Below, in pieces: positions 8,717-17,661 of a stretch of 64,000 nt of DNA. The DNA is taken from positions 186,001-250,000 of the forward strand of contig NZ_BMUY01000013.1 in assembly GCF_014650435.1 (NCBI RefSeq), written 5' to 3'. A program made the translations under genes and the position numbers. The DNA is from Streptomyces tendae. Lineage in GTDB: Bacteria; Actinomycetota; Actinomycetes; Streptomycetales; Streptomycetaceae. The first letter of the stretch is position 1. Every line of letters starts with the position of its first letter. Below the pieces are notes generated by a model that was given only the letters and a program-made list of their open reading frames with translations, had not been told where the DNA came from and ran no database searches.

Positions 8717-9729
8717 CCGAGTCCGCAGCCCCGCAGCCGCCGGCGTGGTGGATCTACCGCGGTGACGGTGTCCCGCACAACGGCATCGAACGACTGCCCG
8801 ATCCGCCGAGCTGGCGCCCGCTGCAGCAGGGCATGCCGCCGCAGGACGAGCCCGTGCCCCCGCAGCCCGCCGACACCCGGCGCGGGCGGGTCTTCCAGGT
8901 CGACCACGGTCTGGTCGACGCGGTCAACGCCGCGCTGCTGCTGCGCCGCCCGCTGCTGCTGACCGGGCGCCCCGGCACCGGCAAGTCCACCCTCGCGCAC
9001 GCGGTCGCCTACGAGCTGGGCCTCGGCCCCGTCCTGCACTGGCCGGTGACCTCGCGCACCACGCTGCGGGACGGCCTGTACGCCTACGACGCCATCGGCC
9101 GGCTGCACGAGGCCAACCTGCGCCGCGCCGGGCTGGAGACCGGGGACGGCACCGGCGACATCGGCCGCTTCCTGCGGCTCGGACCGCTGGGCACGGCGCT
9201 GCTCCCCCGCCGCCGGCCGCGGGTCCTGCTGGTCGACGAACTGGACAAGAGCGACATCGATCTGCCCAACGACCTGCTCACCGTGTTCGAGGAGGGCCGC
9301 TTCACCGTCGAGGAGCTGCTGCGGCTGCCGCCCGAGCAGCGCACCGTCCCGGTGCGGACGGCGGACGGGCAGAGCGCCCCGGTGACGGAGGGCGAGGTGG
9401 AGTGCTGGGCCTTCCCGTTCGTGGTGATCACCTCCAACGAGGAGCGGGAGTTCCCCGCCGCCTTCGCCCGCCGCTGCCTGCGCTACGACATCGAGCAGCC
9501 GGGTCCCGACCGGCTGGCGGCGATCGTCGCCGCGCACCTGGGCGCCGACGCGTTGGAGGAGGCGGCGCCCCTGGTGGAGGCGTTCCTCGCGGAGCAGAGC
9601 AACGGGAGCGTCGCCGTGGACCAGTTGCTGAGCGCCATCCAGCTGGCGCGGGCCGGTGCCGACGAGGACCCGCAGCAGTGGCACGACCTGCTGCGCACCC
9701 TGTGGCGGCACCTGGAGACGGGGCCCTGA
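8713..9729 (+). CDS. MoxR-family AAA+ ATPase
   Basis: A 338-residue AAA+ ATPase with Walker A GRPGTGKST (85-93), Walker B VLLVDELDKSDIDLPNDLL (about 172-190) and sensor-1 VVITSNEEREFPAAFARRC, the MoxR pattern. MoxR proteins act as chaperone-like motors with vWA-domain partners. Here the vWA-containing protein is the next gene and the VMAP protease the previous one, reproducing the VMAP-MoxR-vWA ternary arrangement. The start GTG overlaps the protease stop (GTGA), and the stop overlaps the next start (TGATG), so the three are translationally coupled. Confidence 0.88.
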   Translation: MTESAAPQPPAWWIYRGDGVPHNGIERLPDPPSWRPLQQGMPPQDEPVPPQPADTRRGRVFQVDHGLVDAVNAALLLRRPLLLTGRPGTGKSTLAHAVAYELGLGPVLHWPVTSRTTLRDGLYAYDAIGRLHEANLRRAGLETGDGTGDIGRFLRLGPLGTALLPRRRPRVLLVDELDKSDIDLPNDLLTVFEEGRFTVEELLRLPPEQRTVPVRTADGQSAPVTEGEVECWAFPFVVITSNEEREFPAAFARRCLRYDIEQPGPDRLAAIVAAHLGADALEEAAPLVEAFLAEQSNGSVAVDQLLSAIQLARAGADEDPQQWHDLLRTLWRHLETGP

Positions 9730-12700
9730 TGTCGTACGAACCGCCGGAGCGCCCCGCTCCGGACGCCCGGGAGATCGCCGAGGTCCTGTGGCTCGCGGCG
9801 CGGCTGGCCCGCGCGCCCCAGGACCAGCAGCCCGCCCGGACGCCCACGGGCGCACCCCGGCTGGCCGGGATCGCGGGCCAGCTGGAGCCGGGCTCACCGC
9901 GCCGCCGGTCGGGTGCCCGGCCACCGGCGGACCCGCCCGGCCCGGCGCCGGACGACACCTGGTCCGAGGGGGCCGTGCCGGGGGCCGGGGAGCCCCGGCT
10001 GCACGTGCGGAGCACCGGCGCGCCGGACGGCCGTACGGGCACCCCGGTACCGGCGCTGCCGGTGCGGTCACCGGGGGTGCGGCCGCTGGCCGGGACGGCG
10101 GAGCTGGCCAAGGCCCTGCGGCCGTTGCGGCGGCGGGCCGCGTCCAGCGTCCGGCACCGGCTGGACGAGGAGGCGACGGCCGACCGGGCGGCCGAGACGG
10201 ACGTCTGGGAGCCGGTGCTGGTGCCGGCTGAGGAACCCTGGCTGGACCTGGTACTCGTGGTGGACACCGGCGAGTCGATGGTGCTGTGGGACGGCGCGGT
10301 GACCGAACTGCGCGCGGTGCTGCGCCGGGTGGGGGCCTTCCGCTCCCTCACCGTGCGCTGGCTGGAGCACCTGCCGGACGGCTCCGTGACGGTGCGCGCC
10401 ACCCCGCCGCCGTGGCCGGACGGCGGCGCCCGCCGCTCCACCACCGGTGCGGACCGGCACCTGCCGCACTCCCCGCGCGGCGCGGTCCTGGTCCTCAGTG
10501 ACGCGATCGGGCCCGGGTGGTGCTCGGGCGCGGCGCACCGGCTGCTGGCCAGCTGGGCGCGCGGCGGTCCGACGGCGCTGGTGCAGCCGCTGGACCGGCG
10601 GCTGTGGCACCGCACCGCGCTGCGGCCGCTGCCCGTCGCGCTCAAGGCGTCCCGGCCCGGCGCCCCCAACACGGACCTGCGCTCGGACGCCGACCGGCCG
10701 GGGCTGCTGGTGCCCGTGGTCGAACTCGCCCCGGCGGCCCTGCAGATGTGGGCGCGGCTGGTCGCGCGCCCCGAGTCCTCGCCGTTCCAGGGGTACGCGG
10801 TGCGGACGGACACCGCCCCGCGTCCGGAGCCGGAGCAGGGGTCGGGCCCGCGTCCGGTCGGCCCGGGGTCCGCGGTGCCGGACGAGCGGCTGTCGCCCCT
10901 CGACCGGGTGCTGGCGTTCCGCGCGGAGGCCTCGCCGCAGGCCTTCGAACTGGCCGGATATCTCGCCGCCGCTCCGCTGTTCCTGCCGGTGATGCGTCTG
11001 GTGCAGCAGGTGATGGCGCCGCGCACCACCCCCTCGCACCTGGCCGAGGTCTTCCTGTCCGGCCTGCTGCACCCGGTGCCGGCGCAGCCCCGCCCGGCCG
11101 AGCAGACCGAGTTCGACTTTCCCGAGACCGTGCGGTCGCTGCTGCTGGGTTCGCTGCACCGGCAGGAGAGCCGCCGGGTCCTGACCGCCGTGTCGGGCTA
11201 TCTGGCGGAGCACTCCTCGGCGCCGTACCGGTTCGACGCGACGCTGACCGATCCGTCGCGGGGGCTGCCCTCCCGGATCAGCGTCGAGAGCCTGCCCTTC
11301 GCCAAGGTCGACGCGGCGGTCGCGGACGCCCTGGGCGGCGGGTTCGCCGCCCGCGCGCGCGAACTGCGGGATCTCATCTCCCGGCAGCAAACGCCCGGAG
11401 GAGATCGTCCACCGAAGTCGCCCTACGATGACGGTGTGACTGACACCACATCCACCAGTGGAGCCATCGAAACGGGCGCCGGCCGCCCCCGCACAGCCGG
11501 TCCCGGCACCCGGACCGGGGGGACGTCCGCGGCGACGGGGGAACAGTCACGGCACACAGCGGGAAGGGATCCATCCGTGGCCGAGTCCGCCTCTCACCCG
11601 GTCGGCGTCAACGGCCCCTCGAAGACCGCGCCGGCTCCGACGGGCACCCTTCCGACGCTCACCCGTCCGGTGCGTTTCGAGGAGACCGTGCCGCAGGTGT
11701 GGGGCCGGCGCATCCCGCCGCGCAACCACAACTTCACCGGACGCAGCGAGCTGATCACCCAGTTGCACGACCGGCTGGCCGACCGGCGCGCGGCCATCGT
11801 GCCGCAGGCGTTCTTCGGTCTCGGCGGGGTGGGCAAGACCCAACTGGCGGTGGAGTACATCTACCGCTACCAGTCCCAGTACCAGCTGATCTGGTGGATC
11901 AACGCCGAGGACCCGGCCCTGGTCCGCTCCGCCATCGCCGCTCTCGCGCCGCACCTGGGCCTGGAGGCCGGGCCCAGCGGTGACGAGGCGCTTCCGCTCG
12001 TCCTCGACGCGCTGCGCCGGGGCTCTCCCTACCGCAGGTATCTCTTGGTCTTCGACAACGCCGACCGGCCCGAGGACCTGGAGGAGTACTTCCCCTCCGG
12101 CGAGGGGCACATCCTGATCACGTCCCGCAACCAGAGCTGGGCCGGTCACGCGCACCCCGTCTCGGTGGACGTCTTCTCCCGCGAGGAGTCGGTCCGCTTC
12201 CTCCAGCGCAGGGTGCCGGGCATGCCCACGCAGGACGCCTCCCGCCTCGCGGAGGCGCTGGGCGACCTGCCGCTCGCGGTGGAGCAGGCCGGTGCCTGGC
12301 ACGCGGAGACGGCGATGTCGGTCGACGAGTACCTGGAGCTGCTGCGCGAGCACGCGGACCGGCTGCTGGACACCTCCGTCCCTTCGGGGTACCCGCACTC
12401 CGTGGTGGCGACCTGGAACCTGGCGATGGAGCGCCTGGAGCGGCGCAGTCCGGCGGCCGTGCAACTGCTGCGGCTGTGTTCCTGCATGGCCCCGGAGCCG
12501 ATCAGCTGGGCCATGCTGCGCAGCGCCGCGTTCGCCCCGCTGCCCTCGCCGCTCGCCGAGGCGCTGCGCGATCCGGTCGAACTGGGCCTGGCCACCCGGG
12601 AGATCGGCCGGCTCGCGCTCGCCCGGATCGACCACCGCAGCAACAGTCTCCAGATGCACCGGCTGGTGCAGGCGGTGCTCTTCAACCAGATGTCGGAGCA

Positions 12701-14168
12701 GGAGCAGGAGGACACCTACCACCTGACCCACGTGCTGCTGGCCGCCGCCGACCCGCAGGAGCCGGAGGACAACGACAACTGGCGCCGCTACTCCGAGCTG
12801 CGGCCGCACATCCGGCCCACCCGGGCCGTCGAGTGCGACCACCGGGAGGTGCGGGACCTGGTCATCAACGAGATCCGCTACCTGTACCTGCACGGCGACT
12901 ACACCGGCGGCACGGAGCTGGCCGAATTCGCCCGCAAGGAGTGGCAGCAGCGGCTGGGCGACGACCATCCGCAGACGATGCGCACCACCCGCTCCTACGC
13001 CACGCTGATCCGCAACTTCGGCCGTTTCGACGAGGCCCGGGAGCTGAACGCTGAGCTGCTGGTGCGGGCCCGCCGGGTGTTCGGCGAGGACCACGAGGAG
13101 ACGCTGGCCATCGCCAACAGCAACGCGGCGGACCTGCGGGTGCTGGGCGACTTCGAGCAGGCCACGGAGCGGGACGCCGACACCCTGGAGCGGCTGACGA
13201 GGAGCTTCGGGCGGGACTATCCGCTGGCGCTGATGTCGGCCGCCAACCACGCGCTGGACCTGCGGCTGCTCGGCCGTTTCCAGGAGGCGCTGGAGCTGGA
13301 CGCGGACACCTACCAGCGGCGGGTGCGCATCTTCGGCCCCGACGACCCGGTCACGCTGGTGGTGGCGGCCAACTACGCCCGGGACCAGCGGGAGCTGGGC
13401 GACTACCGGGGCTCCACCGAGTCGCTGCGGGCGCTGTACCCGAAGCTGCGGGACCGGCAGGGCCGCGAGCACCCGTCCACCCTGGACGTGGCGAAGAACC
13501 TCGCGGTCTCGCTGCGCGCGATGGGTGCCTACGAGGAGGCGTACGACCGGTCGTCGCGGACGGTGGAGCGCTACCGGGCCCGGTACGGCGAGGGCGACCT
13601 CAACACGCTGGCCGCGGTGGGCAACTACGCCATCGACCTGCTGCTGCGCGGCGAGCTGGAGGACGCCGAGCGGCTGGCCGCGCAGACCGTGGCCGGGTAC
13701 GAGCAGTTGTTCGGCGCGGACCATCCGTACCTGCCGATGACCGAGACGAACCACGCCCTGGTCCTCAGCGCGCTGGGCGAGCACGAGCGGGCGCTGTCCC
13801 TGAACCTGACGGCGTACGAGAAGCTGACGGCCCGTTTCGGTCCGGAGCACAACTGCACGCTGCGCTGCGGGGTCAACCTCGCCAACGACCTGCACTCGGC
13901 GGGCCGCCACGAGGAGGCGGCGCGGGCCGACGGCCGGCATCTGGAGGCACTGCGGGCGACCGTCGGCCCGGACCACCCGGTGACCCTGGTCTGCGGCGGC
14001 AACCTGTCGCACGACCTGCGCGCACTGGGCCGGGACGACGAGGCCGAGGCGCTCCTCGACGACGTCCTGACCCGTTTCGCCCGCACCCTGGGCCGGGACT
14101 ACCCGGTCGCCGAGGTCTTCGCCAGGGGCGAGCGCGCGTTCTGCGACATCGAGACACCGGTCTTCTGA
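9729..14168 (+). CDS. fxsT: SAV_2336-type vWA / NB-ARC / TPR protein (FxSxx-COOH system)
   Basis: A 1479-residue multidomain protein. Residues about 1-170 are a Pro/Arg-rich SAV_2336-like N terminus. A vWA-like domain follows with the MIDAS variant DTGES (179-183). After a low-complexity linker (about 560-640) comes an NB-ARC STAND NTPase, with P-loop FGLGGVGKTQ (K about 703), Walker B YLLVFDNADR and ILITSRNQS. The C-terminal third (about 1060-1470) is an array of TPRs of about 42 residues (FDEARELNAELLVRARRVFG and similar). TPR proteins of this build are named FxSxx-COOH system proteins. It is coupled to MoxR by TGATG and its 3' end overlaps the convergent hydroxylase gene by 70 bases. It is a likely sensor/scaffold. 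An in-frame GTG at 11436 could give a shorter NB-ARC-TPR form. Confidence 0.85.
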   Translation: MSYEPPERPAPDAREIAEVLWLAARLARAPQDQQPARTPTGAPRLAGIAGQLEPGSPRRRSGARPPADPPGPAPDDTWSEGAVPGAGEPRLHVRSTGAPDGRTGTPVPALPVRSPGVRPLAGTAELAKALRPLRRRAASSVRHRLDEEATADRAAETDVWEPVLVPAEEPWLDLVLVVDTGESMVLWDGAVTELRAVLRRVGAFRSLTVRWLEHLPDGSVTVRATPPPWPDGGARRSTTGADRHLPHSPRGAVLVLSDAIGPGWCSGAAHRLLASWARGGPTALVQPLDRRLWHRTALRPLPVALKASRPGAPNTDLRSDADRPGLLVPVVELAPAALQMWARLVARPESSPFQGYAVRTDTAPRPEPEQGSGPRPVGPGSAVPDERLSPLDRVLAFRAEASPQAFELAGYLAAAPLFLPVMRLVQQVMAPRTTPSHLAEVFLSGLLHPVPAQPRPAEQTEFDFPETVRSLLLGSLHRQESRRVLTAVSGYLAEHSSAPYRFDATLTDPSRGLPSRISVESLPFAKVDAAVADALGGGFAARARELRDLISRQQTPGGDRPPKSPYDDGVTDTTSTSGAIETGAGRPRTAGPGTRTGGTSAATGEQSRHTAGRDPSVAESASHPVGVNGPSKTAPAPTGTLPTLTRPVRFEETVPQVWGRRIPPRNHNFTGRSELITQLHDRLADRRAAIVPQAFFGLGGVGKTQLAVEYIYRYQSQYQLIWWINAEDPALVRSAIAALAPHLGLEAGPSGDEALPLVLDALRRGSPYRRYLLVFDNADRPEDLEEYFPSGEGHILITSRNQSWAGHAHPVSVDVFSREESVRFLQRRVPGMPTQDASRLAEALGDLPLAVEQAGAWHAETAMSVDEYLELLREHADRLLDTSVPSGYPHSVVATWNLAMERLERRSPAAVQLLRLCSCMAPEPISWAMLRSAAFAPLPSPLAEALRDPVELGLATREIGRLALARIDHRSNSLQMHRLVQAVLFNQMSEQEQEDTYHLTHVLLAAADPQEPEDNDNWRRYSELRPHIRPTRAVECDHREVRDLVINEIRYLYLHGDYTGGTELAEFARKEWQQRLGDDHPQTMRTTRSYATLIRNFGRFDEARELNAELLVRARRVFGEDHEETLAIANSNAADLRVLGDFEQATERDADTLERLTRSFGRDYPLALMSAANHALDLRLLGRFQEALELDADTYQRRVRIFGPDDPVTLVVAANYARDQRELGDYRGSTESLRALYPKLRDRQGREHPSTLDVAKNLAVSLRAMGAYEEAYDRSSRTVERYRARYGEGDLNTLAAVGNYAIDLLLRGELEDAERLAAQTVAGYEQLFGADHPYLPMTETNHALVLSALGEHERALSLNLTAYEKLTARFGPEHNCTLRCGVNLANDLHSAGRHEEAARADGRHLEALRATVGPDHPVTLVCGGNLSHDLRALGRDDEAEALLDDVLTRFARTLGRDYPVAEVFARGERAFCDIETPVF

Positions 14169-16465
14169 CCGGGCGTCCCGCCTCCGCCGGGCTCGGCCCC
14201 GGCGGTTGGTCCCTCTCCGGGGCCGGGCGGGGCCGGGGCCACGGGCCCCTCGTCGGCGGCCGGGTCCGGGCCGGGCGAACGGGCCGGCTCCATGGGCGCC
14301 TGAGCGGAGCCGGACTCCGCCGGGACCGCGAGCCCGTCACCGGAGGGCGGCCCCGGAGCAGGGCCGGCCTCGGGCGGCTCCCCCCGTCCGGCGTGCCCCG
14401 GGCCTCGGGCCGGGTGGGCGCCCCGGGCCTGTGGGGCCCCCTGCACGGCTTCCTCCTCGTCCGCGGCCGGACCCGCGCCGGGGGTGTCCGGGCCGACGGC
14501 GGTGCCCGCCAGCCAGGCCGCCAGGGCCAGCGGGTCGGGCGGTACCCCGCCGGGCGGCATTGCCGCATCCGCGGCCGGACCCCCGCCGGAAGGATCCGGG
14601 CCCACGGCGGGGTCCGCCGGCCAGGCCGCCAGGGCCAGCGGGTCGGGCGGGCCGGGCGGTACCCCGCCGGGCGGCATTGCCGCATCCGCGGCCGGACCCC
14701 CGCCGGAAGGATCCGGGCCCACGGCCGTGTTCGCCAGCCAGGCCGCCAGGGCCAGCAGATCGGGCGGGCGGGGCCGTGCCGTGTCGGGCGGCGTCGCCGG
14801 CTGCCGTGCGGTGAGCCGTACGCAGAGGTCGCGGACGAGTTCGGTACGGGCGCGCAGGACGTCCGCGCCGGGTCGGTCCTCCTCGGCGGCCGCCGCGGCG
14901 AGTTCCGCCCATCCCTGTGCCCGGTCCGGCGCGGCGAGCACCGCGTCCGCCGCCTCGCGGGCCGGCCGGGCCCGTTCCGCGCCCCGCTGCCGTGCCGCCC
15001 AGCGCCCGAACTCCGGGCCCGGCCCGGCCACGGCGCCGGTGGCCGCCCGTACGTCCTCCGCGGGCAGTGGGCCGGCCGGGCGGCCGGCCCGCCACAGCGC
15101 GGCCAGCCGTTCGGTCCCGGCGTCGTCGACGGCCGCCCAGCGCAGCCGCCAGACGGCCTCGTCACCCGCCTGTACCCGGGCGACGGCCCGCGCGAGCCGC
15201 TCACCACCGCTCCCGTCACCGGCCCCGGTTCCACCCCGGTCCCCGTCCCGTACGGTCCGGGCGAGCCGTTCGAGGAAGCGGGTGCCGAGGGCGGTGAGGC
15301 GGACGTGGGACGCCGCCTCGGTCAGGCCGCGCTCCACGTGGGCCCGGGTCTGTGCCAGGCGCCAGGCCGCGTCGGCCTGCGCGGGCCCGTGCCGGCTGCC
15401 GCTGCGCTCCTGCCAGAAGGCCAGGTCGCCGAGGTGGGCGTAGATGCCCTGGAGCAGCCCGCCGGGGGGTCGCGGGTCGGGCCGCCAGGGCGCGTACAGC
15501 CGGGGTCTGCCGCCGGGCTCGTACAGGGTCACCAGGTCGGTCAGGGCGCTGAGTTTGCTGTGCTGGAACTCGTGCAGCAGGGTCAGCGCCAGCCGCTCGG
15601 GGTCGGCCGGCCAGGAGGTGAGCACGGTGCCGAAGGCGTGCCGCGAGGTCGCGGAGGCCACGCCGCGCGCCGGGGCGGGCAGGGGCACGATGCCGTTCAG
15701 TCCGGCCGCGAGTTCCTCGGCCCGGCGCGGATGGTTGTCGACCAGCAGTTCCCATGCCTGCCGCAGGAGGTCCTGCCAGGCCGCGGGGCCGGCGCTGGCC
15801 GTCTCCAGCGCGGGCAGTTCCGGCGCGGCGGTCTCCAGCGGCAGCCGGAGCGTCAGCCCCCGGTGCCGGGCGTCGAGCACGGCGACGGGTTGCCAGCCGT
15901 GCCCCGGGCGGGACGGGTCGCGCGGCAGGACGCGTTCCCCGGCGGCGGTCAGGACGCGGACCCGGCAGCTTCCGGCCGAGGTGCCCGGGACACCTTCGGC
16001 ACCGGCGGGCGCCTCGACGACGACCAGGGCCTCGGGCGTCTCGCCGAGCCCGGTGACCGTGCCGAGGCCGGGCAGTCGCAGCCGCCCCTCGCGCACCGGC
16101 ACCGTGACCCGGGCCGGACGGGCCGCGCGTACCGCCGCGAGGACCGCGAGGGCGGCGAGGTCCCGGCCGGCGCATTCGCCCCGGTGGTGCGCCGGGCAGT
16201 CGCGCAGGGTCCGGGCGGCCCAGGTGCCGAAGGCGGGGCCGTCGATCACCGACCGGGCCGCCCCGGGGGCGACGCGTTCGACACCGGCCAGCAGGTCCGC
16301 GGCCGGTTCGACGGCCCGGCCGCACGGTCCGTCCAGCGCCCGGCGCAGCAGCAGGAGGTTGCGGCTGCGCCGGGCGCGGAGCAGCAGGAGCACCGCGGGC
16401 CGGCCGCCCGCCCCGGCGGCCAGCGCGTCGAAGACGTCGTCCGGCAGGACGTACGGCCCGATCAC
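14099..16465 (-). CDS. HExxH-motif peptide modification enzyme (aKG-type beta-hydroxylase family)
   Basis: A 788-residue protein with HEFQH at 298-302, followed by SKLSALTDLVTLYEPGG, the signature of the HExxH putative peptide modification proteins found beside FxsB radical SAM enzymes. Relatives are described as alpha-ketoglutarate-type peptide beta-hydroxylases acting on RiPP precursors. The GTG start overlaps the fxsB stop (GTGA). The last 170 residues or so are Ala/Pro/Gly-rich and contain a 36-39-residue tandem duplication (LALAAW...GPDPSGGGPAADAAMPP). The 3' end overlaps the TPR gene by 70 bases. The predicted role is hydroxylation of the peptide encoded at 17624-17794. Confidence 0.8.
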   Translation of the reverse strand: MIGPYVLPDDVFDALAAGAGGRPAVLLLLRARRSRNLLLLRRALDGPCGRAVEPAADLLAGVERVAPGAARSVIDGPAFGTWAARTLRDCPAHHRGECAGRDLAALAVLAAVRAARPARVTVPVREGRLRLPGLGTVTGLGETPEALVVVEAPAGAEGVPGTSAGSCRVRVLTAAGERVLPRDPSRPGHGWQPVAVLDARHRGLTLRLPLETAAPELPALETASAGPAAWQDLLRQAWELLVDNHPRRAEELAAGLNGIVPLPAPARGVASATSRHAFGTVLTSWPADPERLALTLLHEFQHSKLSALTDLVTLYEPGGRPRLYAPWRPDPRPPGGLLQGIYAHLGDLAFWQERSGSRHGPAQADAAWRLAQTRAHVERGLTEAASHVRLTALGTRFLERLARTVRDGDRGGTGAGDGSGGERLARAVARVQAGDEAVWRLRWAAVDDAGTERLAALWRAGRPAGPLPAEDVRAATGAVAGPGPEFGRWAARQRGAERARPAREAADAVLAAPDRAQGWAELAAAAAEEDRPGADVLRARTELVRDLCVRLTARQPATPPDTARPRPPDLLALAAWLANTAVGPDPSGGGPAADAAMPPGGVPPGPPDPLALAAWPADPAVGPDPSGGGPAADAAMPPGGVPPDPLALAAWLAGTAVGPDTPGAGPAADEEEAVQGAPQARGAHPARGPGHAGRGEPPEAGPAPGPPSGDGLAVPAESGSAQAPMEPARSPGPDPAADEGPVAPAPPGPGEGPTAGAEPGGGGTPGQKTGVSMSQNARSPLAKTSATG
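14513..14760 (-). repeat. In-gene tandem repeat (108/117-bp units)
   Basis: Near-identical units begin at 14513, 14621 and 14738 (each with CCAGGCCGCCAGGGCCAGC), spaced 108 and 117 bases. The second unit has a 9-base insertion, and a degenerate earlier part-copy lies at about 14470-14512. All spacings are multiples of three, so the reading frame of the hydroxylase C-terminal tail is kept. Confidence 0.85.
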
Positions 16466-17661
16466 GTCGGCGCCGCGGTGGGTGCGAGCCGGCGTCTGAT
16501 GTGCCCGATGAGCAGGAGCAGGTCCGTGCAGTACACGGTCGGCGCCCGGTAGCCGGAGCCGGGGCGGTAGCGGTGCCCGTACTCGCCGCCGCCGCACACG
16601 GACAGCTCCGGGCAGCGCAGGCACTGCTCGGACAGGGCGCGCTCCCCGGCCTGCCGGGCGGCGAATCCGGGGTGCAGCAGGACCTCGTCGAAGCTGTTGC
16701 GGAAGACGTCGAAGCCGCTGTCGGAGGCGCCGTCGGGTCCGGTGCGCAGCGTGTCGTTCTGGTGGACGGACCCGTCGGCCTCGATGAAGACGGAGACGCT
16801 GCTGGTCACGCCCACCCAGTCGAGCCTGCTGTGTCCGCCGAGCACGGTGTGCAGCAGCTCGTCGAGGATCCGCACGGAGGTCTCCTTGCGCGGCGCGTCG
16901 GCCCAGCGGTCGAAGACGGCGGCCAGCCAGCGTCCGTACGTCCCGGCCGGTGCCGGGGGCGGGGCGCCCCAGTGGCCGTGCGGCAGCAGGAAGTCGATCA
17001 GCGGCGGCCGGGTCGCCAGCAGCGACTCGTAGACGGCGACCGGGTCCCTGCCCGCGTCCACGGTGCACAGCAGTCCGGCGTACAGCTGCGGGTAGGAGCC
17101 GGACAGCAGGCGCAGTCCGGCCAGCACGTCGTCGTAGGAGCCCCGGCCCCCGCGGGTGCGGCGGTGGGCGTCGTGCGCCTCCCGGTCGCCGTCCACGCTG
17201 ACACCGACCCGGACCCGGTGCTCGGCCAGCGTGTCCAGCATGCGGGTGTCGAGCAGCGTGCCGTTGGTCTGGACGGTGAACTCGGTCTCGGCGCCCGCCT
17301 CCCGGACGGTCTCCCGCACGGTGTGCACGGCCTCGGCGACCCCTTCGGGCCCGGCCAGCAGCGGCTCGCCCCCGTGCAGCACGACCCGCACCTGCCGCAG
17401 CCCGTGGCGCCGCGCGTGCTCCGCGATCCGCTCGGCGGTGCGGCGCAGGGTCGCGGGGCTCATGGCACGGGGCTGACGGCGCCAGGTGCGGTCGCCGTGC
17501 TCGTAGATGATGCAGTAGTCGCAGGCGAGGTTGCACCGGCTGCGGGTCTTGAGGACGAACTGGCGCAGCGGGACCGGCCGCCAGCCCTCGTCGAGGAGTG
17601 CCGCGACGTCGACCGCGGGTGGGTCAGGCGCTCGCCTGCCAGCTGGTGTATTCGTCGTCAT
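16462..17661 (-). CDS. fxsB: FxsB-family radical SAM/SPASM cyclophane-forming maturase
   Basis: A 399-residue radical SAM enzyme. CNLACDYC at 43-50 supplies the CxxxCxxC ligands of the SAM-cleaving [4Fe-4S] cluster; GGEPLL and VQTNGTLLD are further core motifs. The C-terminal C347LRCPELSVCGGGEYGHRY region and C378 match the SPASM/FxsB cysteines. FxsB enzymes join an aromatic side chain to the beta-carbon of a residue two positions on, making a three-residue cyclophane. The ATG at 17661 lies 38 bases inside the precursor gene, with GGAGG 12 bases upstream, so the two are translationally coupled. It is followed by the HExxH gene with a GTGA overlap. Confidence 0.9.
   Translation of the reverse strand: MTTNTPAGRRAPDPPAVDVAALLDEGWRPVPLRQFVLKTRSRCNLACDYCIIYEHGDRTWRRQPRAMSPATLRRTAERIAEHARRHGLRQVRVVLHGGEPLLAGPEGVAEAVHTVRETVREAGAETEFTVQTNGTLLDTRMLDTLAEHRVRVGVSVDGDREAHDAHRRTRGGRGSYDDVLAGLRLLSGSYPQLYAGLLCTVDAGRDPVAVYESLLATRPPLIDFLLPHGHWGAPPPAPAGTYGRWLAAVFDRWADAPRKETSVRILDELLHTVLGGHSRLDWVGVTSSVSVFIEADGSVHQNDTLRTGPDGASDSGFDVFRNSFDEVLLHPGFAARQAGERALSEQCLRCPELSVCGGGEYGHRYRPGSGYRAPTVYCTDLLLLIGHIRRRLAPTAAPT

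Noticed and set aside
9402..9728. N-terminal extension of the TPR protein frame through the MoxR gene
   Set aside because: The ATG at 9729 in TGATG coupling with MoxR is the natural start; the extension is a shadow of MoxR.
11547..14012. 821-residue open frame antisense to the TPR gene
   Set aside because: It is Gln/Arg/Val-rich with no domain, lies wholly opposite a well-supported TPR coding region and shows the third-position shadow expected of high-GC DNA.
14513..14760. Regular repeats considered as a CRISPR array
   Set aside because: Units are over 100 bases, preserve the reading frame of the hydroxylase, lack unique spacers, and no cas gene is present.
16466..17536. N-terminal extension of the HExxH frame across fxsB
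   Set aside because: It overlaps the radical SAM coding region; the GTG at 16465 in a GTGA overlap is the natural start.
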